Shown: piece after piece, positions 53,567 to 62,943 of the stretch
How positions within the stretch are numbered: position 1 is the stretch's first letter
How the letters are laid out: each line of letters opens with the position of its first letter
Source: Bacteroidota bacterium
GTDB lineage: Bacteria; Bacteroidota; Bacteroidia; Bacteroidales; P3
Assembly (NCBI GenBank): GCA_017860255.1
Contig: JAFNAR010000002.1
Span: 1-64,000 of the forward strand
Direction of reading: 5' to 3'
Length of the DNA stretch: 64,000 bases
Program-made: the position numbers and the translations under genes
The notes under the pieces: generated by a model
The model's input: only the letters and a program-made list of their open reading frames with translations
The model's database searches: none
What the model was told of the DNA's origin: nothing

Positions 53567-53808
53567 GTGTTAGAAGCAAAATTAAAGATAGAGATATAGT
53601 TAGGCATTATACTAATGGAGAAGTAACAATTGTTTGGCAACCAAATAAATGTTGTGCCTCTGGAATATGCGTTAAAAATAATCCTGAAGTTTTCAAACCT
53701 ACCAAAAGACCTTGGATTCAACCCGAGTACTCAACTACAGAAAAAATTATTGAAACAGTTAAGCTTTGTCCTTCTCAAGCATTGACTTACTATATGAATA
53801 ATGAATAA
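53563..53808 (+). CDS. YjdI-like mono-cluster ferredoxin (Fer4_19)
   Basis: 81 aa. Divergent [4Fe-4S] protein with ligands in KCCASGICVKNNPEVF and CPSQAL, and YTNGEVTIVW at the start, the YjdI family pattern. The function is unknown. Its last 34 bases form the beginning of a long direct repeat whose second, decayed copy lies at 59287 beyond the efflux genes. Confidence 0.85.
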   Translation: MSVRSKIKDRDIVRHYTNGEVTIVWQPNKCCASGICVKNNPEVFKPTKRPWIQPEYSTTEKIIETVKLCPSQALTYYMNNE

Positions 53809-54165
53809 CCTTCAATAGTATTTCATAGTAGCTTTTAGTAATTTCTCTCCAATAATTTATACATAATTTCACCCCAATTCCTATTTAAAAATATTCTTAT
53901 CTGATATAAGTGTATCAAATCCTTATTATAATTGAAAAAGATAAGGATTAAATTTGTTAACGTACGACCTTAATATTGCTAAGGTACGACCTTAATTAAA
54001 TAAGGTAGGACCATACTGTTGGTAACGTACGACCTTACTCAAGTAACATGCCACCTTACTGATAGTATGGTGCCACATTACTGAATTTTTCCCTTATTTA
54101 AATAAATTATTTCTTGATTTCAGTAAATTTATTCTTGATAAAAATTTATGGAAAGAGGGTTTAAA
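53775..54165. repeat. Long direct repeat, left copy (DR1)
   Basis: Starts inside the 3' end of the YjdI-like gene and runs through the whole gap to the MFS gene stop. It aligns with 59287-59660; long blocks are nearly identical, for example the 53813-53960 stretch around ATACATAATTTCACC. The first 39 bases match at 34 positions. It includes array 8. The copies differ by gain or loss of 21-22 base units. Confidence 0.85.
53920..54139. repeat. 21-22 bp phased array with GTACGACC/GTGCCACC cores (array 8)
   Basis: Core words start at 53962, 53984, 54005, 54027, 54048 and 54070 (GTACGACC, GTACGACC, GTAGGACC, GTACGACC, ATGCCACC, GTGCCACA), spaced 22, 21, 22, 21, 22. CCTTAT 54092, CTTGAT 54113 and CTTGAT 54134 continue the lattice. 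Upstream, AATCCTTAT and ATAAGGATT form a perfect inverted pair. It lies between convergent genes and contains no ORF. Confidence 0.85.
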
Positions 54166-54177
54166 TCAACTTATTAA

Positions 54178-55776
54178 TTAATCGTCAATATTCTTATGCA
54201 GTTTTGTCATTTTAATTTCATGTTTAGCTGCACGTCTTATTGTATAGAATTTGGGATGTAAGGCTTTTGGGCGCAAAGTACTTTCCTTCAAAAATAAAAC
54301 CATTAAAAATATAAGTCCAAATATTAATAGCAAACCATAAATTTCTTTCATGCTAACCATCATTGCCTGAAATTGTAATTTGCCAAAAAGTTCCGTTGAT
54401 GGAATTTTATTTACAATTGGATTTATGTTATCAAGATTTGCACCAAGAAGCATTATATTTTTCTTTAGTGTTAGTTTAAATATTTGATTAAGAACTGCAT
54501 TACCAATAAGTGAGCCTAAGCATGCACTAACAAATGCTTGAATGGTGAGGGTTTGAGGGAAATGTTGAAAGGGAATAACTGTTAAAGCTGTAATAAATGT
54601 TATTGCAATAATGATATAACCAACACCACGTAGAAATATTGGAATTAATAAAATCTCTTTTGATAAATTGAAATCAATAATATTGTACATAACAAAGAGA
54701 TAAGATATAATAAACATTATTCCTATAAGTGTCATTGTTTTAAAGGTGGCTTTTCCTAATGCAAAAAATTTATAAGAAATTGCTGTACCAAAAAATATCC
54801 CTAATATCATTGCCCAATTAAGTGAAATTGCATTAAGAGAATCATAGCCAAGAATGATTTCTGTATATATATGCTCAAAATAATGTGAAGGGCTTAGTAA
54901 AATAGATATAATTATATATAATCCAAAGGTAAGCCAAACATTACGGTATGTCCATGTTTTTAATGCAATAAATGGATGACGAATAAATGAAGCTCTCCAA
55001 AGATTAAGTATTAGTGAAAGGATTCCAAAAACTGTTCCAATAATAATATAAATTGATTGATACCAATCATAATAGTCTCCATAGTTAAGTACAAAAATTA
55101 TACAAAGTATTGTTATTGCCCATAAAATCATCCCAATCCAGTCAATCCCAAAAAGGGGTAGTTTTTTCATAGAACGGTAATGTCGGAATATAATAAAAGT
55201 AATAAATATCAAACATATTAGAAGGAGAATGACAATCCATTGCATATATTCCCACTTGCTTAAATATGCTACATAAACGGTTGATATCCCTGAAAACTGT
55301 AAACATGAATTTACTAAAAGATAAATATAACAAAACCATACAGACATATCACGTTTAGGTGTTACCCAAAGTTGAATTGTGGTATTGCATGCAAAAGTCC
55401 CCCACATTCTAAAAAAACCTGCAAAAAAACATGTAATCACCAATATTGGTAAACTATTAGTATGAATGCAGATAAGATTAGAAATTATTAAACCAACAGC
55501 AGTTATTATTAAACTGTTTTTTAAAGGGAAGCGAAATTTAAGACGAAACATAACAGTAAAAGTAAGAGCAAGCCCCACTAATGAAGCATAGCCAGCCATC
55601 ATAATATCCTCTTGCATTAATGATAATGTGCCTTTCATTTCACTTACAGATGCTAAATATATGCCCCCTGAAAGCTGATATACTAATACAAAAGCTATGA
55701 TAATCCATGGTTTCACTTTCTCTGGAATGAAATTTCGGATATCTGGTATTGTAAAAGGTCTAGAATTTTGAGTCAT
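54178..55776 (-). CDS. MFS efflux transporter (DHA2/EmrB-like)
   Basis: 532 aa with about 14 hydrophobic segments, the DHA2 layout. It lies one base after an HlyD-type adaptor and downstream of a TolC-type gene, so it should be the inner-membrane pump of a tripartite drug or toxin exporter. The usual DHA2 motifs are weak, so the family call rests on topology and context. It is the last gene of a three-gene operon, between the two long direct repeats. Confidence 0.82.
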   Translation of the reverse strand: MTQNSRPFTIPDIRNFIPEKVKPWIIIAFVLVYQLSGGIYLASVSEMKGTLSLMQEDIMMAGYASLVGLALTFTVMFRLKFRFPLKNSLIITAVGLIISNLICIHTNSLPILVITCFFAGFFRMWGTFACNTTIQLWVTPKRDMSVWFCYIYLLVNSCLQFSGISTVYVAYLSKWEYMQWIVILLLICLIFITFIIFRHYRSMKKLPLFGIDWIGMILWAITILCIIFVLNYGDYYDWYQSIYIIIGTVFGILSLILNLWRASFIRHPFIALKTWTYRNVWLTFGLYIIISILLSPSHYFEHIYTEIILGYDSLNAISLNWAMILGIFFGTAISYKFFALGKATFKTMTLIGIMFIISYLFVMYNIIDFNLSKEILLIPIFLRGVGYIIIAITFITALTVIPFQHFPQTLTIQAFVSACLGSLIGNAVLNQIFKLTLKKNIMLLGANLDNINPIVNKIPSTELFGKLQFQAMMVSMKEIYGLLLIFGLIFLMVLFLKESTLRPKALHPKFYTIRRAAKHEIKMTKLHKNIDD

Positions 55777-55777
55777 A

Positions 55778-56815
55778 CTAATATTTTACCTCACATTCTA
55801 CATTCATACCTGAGCGCAAACGTGCTAAATCTTCAGCTTTATTATTTGCAGAAAATTCAATCCTAACGGGAATTCTTTGTTCCACTTTTACAAAATTTCC
55901 AGCAGAATTATCTTGAGGAAATAAAGAGAAACTTGAGCCTGTTGCTTTTGAAATTGATTTAACTATTCCTTTGAATTTTATGTTAGGTATTGCATCAACT
56001 TTAATTTCTACATTCTGACCTTCTTTAATATTTGTGGTTTGTGTTTCTTTATAGTTTGCTATTACCCATTTTTCATTTTCATTTACTAAATCAAGAATAG
56101 CTTGCCCCGACTGCAAAAGTTGTCCTTCTTCAATAACTTTACGTCCTGTAACACCATCGCAAGGTGCAATTATTACTGTATAAGAAAGATTTAAACGTGC
56201 CAAATCAACTGCTGCCTTAGCTAATCTTATTTGAGCATTGTTTTGATCTAAACGCAATGTTTGTTCATCTTTCACTAAAGAAGTGGTTTTGCGTTGTCCT
56301 AAAGTTTGTTCGTAACGTGCTTTTGCTGCTTCATAATTGGTTTTTACTCCATCAAATTGTTGTTTTGTAACAGCTTGTTGTGCTAATAAGTTTTTGTATC
56401 GCTTATACTCTTTTTCTGCATTTTCCATGCGAACACTACTTTCTTGAATTTCTGATTCAGATACTCCAATATTACTTTGAGTAGTCAAGATAGTAGTACC
56501 CATAGCTTTTTTACCAGCAGTAGCATTTTGGTAATCTGCTTCAGCTTGTGCTAAACGAAAACAATATTCTGCATCTTCAATTACTAATAAAGTATCACCT
56601 TTTTTCACATGTTGGTATTCCTTAAAATAAATCTTTTTAATATATCCTTGGACACGAGAATTTATGGGCACAATCTGCTGCTTTACTTGTGCATTATCAG
56701 TAAATTCTACATTACCCAAATGTACAAATCTTGAGCTTACCCAAATAATTCCACCTAAAAGTAAAACACCTATTACAATATTGTATGTCAATTTCATTTT
56801 TTTTGTTCTTTTCAT
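55778..56815 (-). CDS. HlyD/EmrA-type membrane-fusion protein
   Basis: 345 aa (a second ATG at 56797 is possible). One N-terminal membrane helix (about 8-27), a lipoyl-like domain split around a long coiled coil (about 85-205, rich in Glu, Gln and Ala), then a beta-barrel domain with APCDGVTGRKVIEEGQLLQ. It bridges the MFS pump and the TolC channel across the periplasm. It is 55 bases after the TolC gene. Confidence 0.9.
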   Translation of the reverse strand: MKRTKKMKLTYNIVIGVLLLGGIIWVSSRFVHLGNVEFTDNAQVKQQIVPINSRVQGYIKKIYFKEYQHVKKGDTLLVIEDAEYCFRLAQAEADYQNATAGKKAMGTTILTTQSNIGVSESEIQESSVRMENAEKEYKRYKNLLAQQAVTKQQFDGVKTNYEAAKARYEQTLGQRKTTSLVKDEQTLRLDQNNAQIRLAKAAVDLARLNLSYTVIIAPCDGVTGRKVIEEGQLLQSGQAILDLVNENEKWVIANYKETQTTNIKEGQNVEIKVDAIPNIKFKGIVKSISKATGSSFSLFPQDNSAGNFVKVEQRIPVRIEFSANNKAEDLARLRSGMNVECEVKY

Positions 56816-56870
56816 TTTTATATTTTTCTTAGTTTAATAATATGTATATTTTGTTTCTTAATTGAGTTAT

Positions 56871-58184
56871 TTATAGCTTTCCTATTTCTCTAAGTAGTTT
56901 AAAATAGTTGTAAATGATGTTTAAGTTAGCATTCACAACTTGTAATTCTGCATTTAACTTTATATTACTAGCATCAAGCATTTCTGTGATTAATACTAAA
57001 TCATTAAGATATCTGTTGTTTACAATTGTATAGTTTTCTTTTGCAAGTTGAAAAGTAGTTTCATAAGTATGAAGTTTTTCAATTGACTCTAAATAATTTG
57101 TTTGTGCAGCAAATAAAGCAATTTGAGTATTCTCTAATTCCAAAGTTTTAGCATAGTCTGCCACATTTTTATTTGTTTTTGCTAAACTGACATCTTTGCT
57201 TGATTTGTAAAGTGAAGCTAAATTATATTTTAGTCCTATGCCAAGATACCAGTAATTAAAGTTTTTATTGATTGGTGGTACTTCAATAGTTATTGGTCCA
57301 TTAAAATTGTTAGCACCAATAATTGCAATTGAGGGATAATAATTTGCTTTTGCTAATTCTATTTGCTTTTCTGCTATTGTAGTTCTTAATGCAGACATAT
57401 ACAAATCAGGACGATTTTGCTGAGCAATATTCATAAGCTCTTCTTGTGAATATGGAAATAGTTTGAGATTTTGAATTGTTGTATCTACAATGATATTAGT
57501 TTCTTTTGGCAAACCAAGGGTTATGACCAAATGTTGATTAATAATATTGATATTATTTTCAATCTCAATAAGATCAAGTCTTAGATTTTGCAGCATTAGT
57601 TTATAACGGTTAAGGTCATTCAGTAAAGCCATCCCTTCATTTTGTTTGGCATTAATCTGTTTAATCATAAGTTCGGTTTGCTCAATATTTTTTAAGAAAA
57701 CTTGTCGTTGATTTTGTAGTTTGTATAAATCTAAATAGTACCCTGCTACAAGAAAACGCATATCTGATAAGTTCTTTTTATAGGCAAGATTAGCAACCTG
57801 TGATTCTAATTCTGCCTTAGCAATAGAGTTGGAAACAGCACCGCCTGAAAAAACTAGGTAAGAAGCTTCTACTGAAAAATTATTTCCAAAATGTGGAATT
57901 GGAGCATTTTGCGAATTAGAGAAATTACGGTCTAATATAGTACCATCTCCCAAATACAAAGCAGAAAGATTAATGTCAATTGAAGGTAATAGATTATTCT
58001 TTACTATTGATACAGCTTGCTCTGCTTTTTCTGCATTTTTTTCAGAAATTTTCAACAGTGTACAATTCCTTTCCACTAATGCGAAAACGGAATCTATTGA
58101 AATTATTCTACCCTCTTTCATTTGGGCAAAGATAGTGCTTGACAATAATGCTATCATTATTGTCAGATAGACTTTTAGATTCAT
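56871..58184 (-). CDS. TolC-type outer-membrane efflux channel
   Basis: 437 aa. Signal peptide ending TIFAQ, then two repeats of long amphipathic helices and short strands, as in the outer-membrane efflux protein family (for example AEKAEQAVSIVKNNLLPSID and IAEKQIELAKANYYPSIAI at matching repeat positions). It forms the exit duct for the MFS/HlyD pair. First gene of the efflux operon, divergent from the AraC gene. Confidence 0.92.
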   Translation of the reverse strand: MNLKVYLTIMIALLSSTIFAQMKEGRIISIDSVFALVERNCTLLKISEKNAEKAEQAVSIVKNNLLPSIDINLSALYLGDGTILDRNFSNSQNAPIPHFGNNFSVEASYLVFSGGAVSNSIAKAELESQVANLAYKKNLSDMRFLVAGYYLDLYKLQNQRQVFLKNIEQTELMIKQINAKQNEGMALLNDLNRYKLMLQNLRLDLIEIENNINIINQHLVITLGLPKETNIIVDTTIQNLKLFPYSQEELMNIAQQNRPDLYMSALRTTIAEKQIELAKANYYPSIAIIGANNFNGPITIEVPPINKNFNYWYLGIGLKYNLASLYKSSKDVSLAKTNKNVADYAKTLELENTQIALFAAQTNYLESIEKLHTYETTFQLAKENYTIVNNRYLNDLVLITEMLDASNIKLNAELQVVNANLNIIYNYFKLLREIGKL

Positions 58185-58210
58185 TTATTTTGATTTTTTA
58201 AATTGGAGTG

Positions 58211-58240
58211 CAAAATTACTCCTATTATATCGAATAACGA
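58211..58240 (-). promoter_or_regulatory. Probable promoter of the efflux operon
   Basis: Minus-strand TCG at the -33 position (58240-58238), 19 bases, then TAATTTTG (58218-58211). One mismatch to TTG, which would suit a regulator-dependent promoter. The facing strand has TAATTTTG at 58307-58314, 20 bases before the AraC ATG. Confidence 0.55.
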
Positions 58241-58333
58241 CTTTCCATTTTGCATGAATATTTGTCAATATTTCCAATATATCTTATTTCAAATTCTTAT
58301 ATTTTGTAATTTTGTTGTCAAAAATGGAAATAT

Positions 58334-59221
58334 ATGATATCTCAAAATAATACTATTTCTCTTTATGAATTATCAGAAGAAGATATTGATTTATCGCTCA
58401 ATAGAAATTCATTACCAATTGAAGGACCATTAATAAAAATAGGTCGATGTATAGTTTGTTACTGCTTGAAAGGCTGGGCTGATATGGAAGTTAATTTAAT
58501 AAAACATCATTTTGTTGAATCGGAAATTATGATATTTTTTCCAACACAAATTGTAGAACAGAATAAAGTGAGTAATGATTTTTCAGTAATGTATTTTTCA
58601 ATTTCTCCAAATGTATTACAAGAGGTTATTTTCCGTTTCCCTCCTGATTTTCTTTCATTTCTACATCAACATTTCTTCTATAAAGTTAGTTCTGATTCGC
58701 TTTTAGAAGAGAAGGTGCGTTTCGCCGTTATGCAACAAAAGATTTTGGATATTGAGAACTGTTGTCGTAGAGAAATTTTGTTGAATCTCTTGCGTATATA
58801 TTTTTTGGAACTCTATGACAAAATACATAGAGATGAATTAAGTAATTCTACATCCAAACATAATAGAAAAACTGAGATTTTCAACAATTTCGTGGAATTG
58901 GTAATGATTAATTATAAAACAAGACGAGATGTTAATTTCTATGCTGAAACTTTATGTATCTCCCCAAAATATCTTTCAATGATAACAACGGAAATTTGTG
59001 GATATGGCGCAAAACAATGGATTGACGATTACGTGATTTTGGAATTGAAAATTCTCTTAAAATCAACACAGCAAAGTCTTCAAAAAATAGCTGATGAAAT
59101 GAATTTTGCTGATACAGCATTTTTGTGTAAATATTTTAAATTAAGAACAGGACAATCTCCAAATGAATATAGAAAAAACTTTATTAATATAGATAAAAAG
59201 AATAGTAAAAACTTATCCTGA
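58334..59221 (+). CDS. AraC-family transcriptional regulator
   Basis: 295 aa. An N-terminal cupin-like sensing domain (about 25-160) and a C-terminal pair of helix-turn-helix motifs (about 185-285, with LCISPKYLSMI and IADEMNFADTAFLCKYFK ... TGQSPNEYRK). It is divergent from the efflux operon across a 149-base gap and is probably its activator. It lies within the block bounded by the long direct repeats. Confidence 0.92.
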   Translation: MISQNNTISLYELSEEDIDLSLNRNSLPIEGPLIKIGRCIVCYCLKGWADMEVNLIKHHFVESEIMIFFPTQIVEQNKVSNDFSVMYFSISPNVLQEVIFRFPPDFLSFLHQHFFYKVSSDSLLEEKVRFAVMQQKILDIENCCRREILLNLLRIYFLELYDKIHRDELSNSTSKHNRKTEIFNNFVELVMINYKTRRDVNFYAETLCISPKYLSMITTEICGYGAKQWIDDYVILELKILLKSTQQSLQKIADEMNFADTAFLCKYFKLRTGQSPNEYRKNFINIDKKNSKNLS

Positions 59222-59286
59222 AAAATACACTTTGAATTCCTCTTTGCGTAAATCATTTTTTAATTTATACATAATGTCAGTCCATT
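59222..59286. other. Gap between the AraC gene and DR2
   Basis: About 65 bases with nothing recognised. The 59222-59776 gap as a whole holds this stretch, DR2 (59287-59660), a short unassigned stretch and the tRNA terminator. Confidence 0.5.
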
Positions 59287-59660
59287 TCAAGCCTTGATCT
59301 ACTATATAAATAATGAATAACATTCAATAGTATTTCATAGTAGCTTTTAGTAATTTCTCTCCCATAATTTATACATAATTTCACCCTAATTCCTATATAA
59401 AAATACTTTTATCTTATATAAGTGTATCAAATCCTTATTATAATTGAAAAAGATAAGGATTAAATTTGCTAACGTACGACCTTACTTGAGTAACATGCCA
59501 CCTTACCGATAGTATGGTGCCACCTTACTTATAGTATCGTGCCACCTTACTGAATTTTTCCCTTATTAAAATAAATTATTACTTGATTTCAGTAAATTTA
59601 TTCTTGATTCTAATAATTTCTTTCTTGATATAAATTTGAAAGAATAAGGTTTGAATATAC
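59287..59660. repeat. Long direct repeat, right copy (DR2)
   Basis: Copy of DR1. It starts with a decayed version of the last 34 bases of the YjdI-like gene, without the rest of that gene, showing that DR1 is the original context. The phased words start at 59474, 59495, 59517, 59539, 59561, 59582, 59603 and 59624, spaced 21-22. Relative to DR1, a 65-base block (three units) is absent, one GTGCCACC unit is doubled, and one extra CTTGAT unit of 21 bases is present. Confidence 0.85.
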
Positions 59661-59733
59661 TTTTGCCTTTATTTTGGAAATCTTTTTTTGAGTTTAGAAG
59701 GATGGATTTAGGATATAAGAGGGAATAAAAAAA

Positions 59734-59770
59734 AGCGATTAATATGTTTTAAATATTAATCACTTTTTTT
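59734..59770 (-). terminator. Bidirectional terminator beside the tRNA
   Basis: GATTAATAT (59737-59745) and ATATTAATC (59753-59761) pair perfectly around a 7-base loop. A tract of A on one side and T on the other allow use on both strands. On the minus strand it ends the tRNA transcript. Confidence 0.8.
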
Positions 59771-59776
59771 GTTTTG

Positions 59777-59850
59777 TAGCGGGGACGAGAGTTGAACTCG
59801 TGACCTCCGGGTTATGAATCCGACGCTCTAACCAACTGAGCTACCCCGCC
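59777..59850 (-). tRNA. tRNA with CAU anticodon (probably elongator tRNA-Met)
   Basis: 74 bases, with no CCA encoded. Acceptor arm GGCGGGG with CCCCGCT (first pair G-U), D arm GCTC/GAGC, anticodon loop TTCATAA, T arm ACGAG/CTCGT with loop TTCAACT. It lacks the initiator's three G-C pairs in the anticodon stem. The last anticodon-stem pair is A31-C39 and the first is a T-G wobble. A CAU anticodon could also be the lysidine-modified Ile tRNA; the identity elements do not settle it by eye. Confidence 0.88.
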
Positions 59851-59935
59851 AAATGAGGGTGCAAATTTACAAAAAAATCAATTACAAACAAATTAATGTG
59901 ACTTTAATTGACTTTTTATTAGTTTTTGCTTGCTT

Positions 59936-62761
59936 TTACTGCATCTCTTTTTTGAGATATTCTCCAGTTATGGAATTGGGATTTTTGATTATTTCCTCTG
60001 GTGTTCCTTCTGCAACAATTTCTCCTCCAGCCTTTCCTCCATCTTTACCAAGGTCTATAATATAGTCGGCAACCTTAATAACATCAAGATTATGTTCAAT
60101 TACAATCATTGAATTTCCTCTCTGAACTAATTTATCCAAAACTTCCAATAATATTCTTATATCCTCAAAATGCAGTCCTGTTGTTGGCTCATCTAATATA
60201 TAAAGAGTGTTACCTGTTTCCAATTTACCCAATTCGGCTGCAAGTTTAATTCTTTGAGATTCTCCTCCCGAAAGAGTTGTGGAAGGTTGTCCAAGTGTTA
60301 TGTATCCAAGTCCAACATCTTTAACTACTGATAGCTGACGTTTAATTTTTGGATGATTTTCAAAGAATATTGCTGCTTCTTCAAAACTCATATTCAAAAC
60401 ATCGCTAATGGATTTTCCCTTATATCTGACCTCAAGAGTTTCTCTATTATATCTTTTGCCATTACAGTCTTGACAAGTTACGTAAACATCGGGCAAGAAA
60501 GACATTTCAATTTGCTTTACTCCTGCTCCTTGACAGGTTTCGCATCTTCCTCCTTTAACGTTGAAAGAAAATCTTCCTGCCTGATAGTTTCTAATTTTTG
60601 CTGTTGGTAATGAAGCAAAAACCTTTCTTATTTCATCAAACACTCCAATAAAGGTTGCTGGATTTGAACGTGGAGTTCTTCCTATTGGGTATTGGTCAAT
60701 TTCAATTACCTTGTCTATATTATCTATCCCTTTAATTTTCTTGTAAGGCAAAGGATTTTTGTCAGAACGATAGAAATGTTTGCTAAGTATTGGGTGTAGT
60801 GTATTATTGATTAGTGAGGATTTACCACTTCCTGAAACTCCTGTAACGCATATAAACATTCCAAGAGGTATCTTAACATCAATATTCTTTAGGTTATTTC
60901 CAGTGCATCCTATTATTTCAATTGATTTTCCATTTCCTTTTCTTCTTTCTTTTGGAATTTCAATTTTTCTTATTCCTTTAATATAGTCGCCTGTTATGGA
61001 ACTTACATCAGATTGAACTAATTCTTGAGGTGTTCCATTAAATATTATTTTACCTCCATTAACTCCTGCACCTGGACCAATGTCACATATCCAATCGCTT
61101 TCGGTAATCATTTCCTTGTCGTGTTCAACCACAATTACACTATTACCTAAATCTCTTAGCTTTTTAAGGGCTTGAATAAGTTTTACATTATCCTTTTGGT
61201 GTAGTCCTATGCTTGGCTCATCCAAAATATATAATACATTAACAAGTTCTGAACCTATTTGAGTGGCTAAACGTATTCTTTGTGATTCTCCTCCTGAAAG
61301 TGTTCTTGTTTGACGGTTAAGGCTCAAATAACCTAAGCCAACATCTAAAAGGAACTTTATTTTAGTGTTTATCTCTCTAAGAATTTCCCTTGCAATTTCC
61401 TGTTTCCTCTTTGGCATCTTATCCAAAATGGTTTCACTCCAAATTGCCAAGTCTTTAATATCCATTTGAGCAAGCTCGGCAATGTTTTTGTCATCAATCT
61501 TAAATTGAAGTGATTCTGGTCTTAAGCGTTTACCCTTACAGTGAGGACATTGAACATTGTTCATAAAACTACTTGCCCATTTTTGAATTGAAGCAGGCAT
61601 GTTCTCTCCACATTGAGAGTTAATGAAGTTAACAACACCTTGAAATCTATCCTTGCTCAATGACCTTATTCCAAGATTGGAGTCATAGGTTTCAAGTTCC
61701 ATATCTGAACCATAGAGAAGAATTTGCATTGCTTCTTCGCTTATATCCTTAATTGGAGTGTCAAGAGTGAAATCCATTTTCTTCGCCAATGCTTCCAATT
61801 GTTTGGTAAACCATGAGCTTTTATTTGGAATTCCAAGAGGCACCAAACCTCCTTCATTTAGAGATTTAGAATCATCGGGTATTAGTTTCTGAATATTAAC
61901 TTGAGTGGTTTCTCCCAATCCATTGCAATGAGGGCAAGCTCCATAAGGAGAATTGAAAGAGAAAGTGTTGGGCTGTGGTTCTGGATAAGATATTCCTGTG
62001 GTTGGACACATTAGTTGACGACTCAAATAGCGAATTTGATTTTCATCATCAATTATCATCATTGTGCCATTACCATGTTTAAAGGCAACCTCAACAGATT
62101 TCTTAAGCCTTGAAGTGTTTTCTGGATTGATTTTCAGTTTATCAATAACAATTTCAATATCATGTATCTTATATCTGTCCAACTGCAATCCTGTTGAAAT
62201 ATTTAATATCTCTCCATCAACTCTTACCTTCAAAAATCCTTTCTTTGCAGTGGAAACAAATAATTCTCTATAATGTCCTTTTCTTGCCTTAACAACTGGA
62301 GCAAGTATTAAAACTGATTTGTCTAAATAGTTCGTCTCAATTATTTCAATTATTTGTTTCTCGGAATACTTAACCATTTTTTCTCCAGTATTTATGGAAT
62401 AAGCATCGGAAGCTCTTGCATAGAGAAGACGGATAAGGTCATAAATTTCAGTTGTTGTACCAACTGTTGAACGAGGGTTTTTATTTGTTGTTTTTTGTTC
62501 AATGGAGATTACTGGAGAAAGTCCAGTTATTTTCTCAACATCTGGTCGAGCCATTGAACCTAAATAGTAGCGAATGTATGCTGAAAAGGTTTCTAAGTAT
62601 CTTCTTTGTCCTTCTGCGTAGATGGTGTCAAAGGCCAATGAGGACTTTCCACTCCCACTCAAACCTGTTATGGTTATAAGAGAATTTCTTGGCATTGCAA
62701 GAGAAATGTTTTGCAAGTTATGAGCCTTAGCACCAAATATTTCGAGTTTGTCTTCTTTCAT
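59936..62761 (-). CDS. uvrA: Excinuclease ABC subunit A
   Basis: 941 aa, full length. The damage-sensing ATPase of nucleotide excision repair. Two ABC modules: GLSGSGKSS near 33-41 and GVSGSGKSS in the second half, each with LSGGESQRI. The zinc-binding motifs are present (CPHCNGLG, CPHCKGK, and CETCQGAG paired with CQDCNG). The tRNA gene follows on the same strand after 85 bases. Confidence 0.97.
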   Translation of the reverse strand: MKEDKLEIFGAKAHNLQNISLAMPRNSLITITGLSGSGKSSLAFDTIYAEGQRRYLETFSAYIRYYLGSMARPDVEKITGLSPVISIEQKTTNKNPRSTVGTTTEIYDLIRLLYARASDAYSINTGEKMVKYSEKQIIEIIETNYLDKSVLILAPVVKARKGHYRELFVSTAKKGFLKVRVDGEILNISTGLQLDRYKIHDIEIVIDKLKINPENTSRLKKSVEVAFKHGNGTMMIIDDENQIRYLSRQLMCPTTGISYPEPQPNTFSFNSPYGACPHCNGLGETTQVNIQKLIPDDSKSLNEGGLVPLGIPNKSSWFTKQLEALAKKMDFTLDTPIKDISEEAMQILLYGSDMELETYDSNLGIRSLSKDRFQGVVNFINSQCGENMPASIQKWASSFMNNVQCPHCKGKRLRPESLQFKIDDKNIAELAQMDIKDLAIWSETILDKMPKRKQEIAREILREINTKIKFLLDVGLGYLSLNRQTRTLSGGESQRIRLATQIGSELVNVLYILDEPSIGLHQKDNVKLIQALKKLRDLGNSVIVVEHDKEMITESDWICDIGPGAGVNGGKIIFNGTPQELVQSDVSSITGDYIKGIRKIEIPKERRKGNGKSIEIIGCTGNNLKNIDVKIPLGMFICVTGVSGSGKSSLINNTLHPILSKHFYRSDKNPLPYKKIKGIDNIDKVIEIDQYPIGRTPRSNPATFIGVFDEIRKVFASLPTAKIRNYQAGRFSFNVKGGRCETCQGAGVKQIEMSFLPDVYVTCQDCNGKRYNRETLEVRYKGKSISDVLNMSFEEAAIFFENHPKIKRQLSVVKDVGLGYITLGQPSTTLSGGESQRIKLAAELGKLETGNTLYILDEPTTGLHFEDIRILLEVLDKLVQRGNSMIVIEHNLDVIKVADYIIDLGKDGGKAGGEIVAEGTPEEIIKNPNSITGEYLKKEMQ

Positions 62762-62858
62762 TTTTTGTGGTTAAAATAATTTGCAATAATACTACTTTTT
62801 TGCGAGCTAATTATTGATTCCTCGTCTTAAATATTCTTTCAATAACCTGTTGATTAAT

Positions 62859-62887
62859 TTGTAATCTAATATTTTTTATTATCTTTG
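62859..62887 (+). promoter_or_regulatory. Promoter of the coiled-coil lipoprotein gene
   Basis: TTG (62859-62861), 18 bases, TATCTTTG (62880-62887); about 55 bases before the ATG. Near-consensus. Confidence 0.65.
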
Positions 62888-62943
62888 TAGCATTAAAATG
62901 CTAATATAATATTAATTCTTATAAACATTAAACCCTTTTTTGT

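Noticed and set aside
53775-59660. Composite transposon or insertion sequence
   Set aside because: The repeats are direct, contain no transposase frame and lack terminal inverted repeats; the genes between are an ordinary efflux set.
59777-59850. tRNA used as attachment site for the efflux block
   Set aside because: Neither direct repeat includes any part of the tRNA, and no integrase is nearby.
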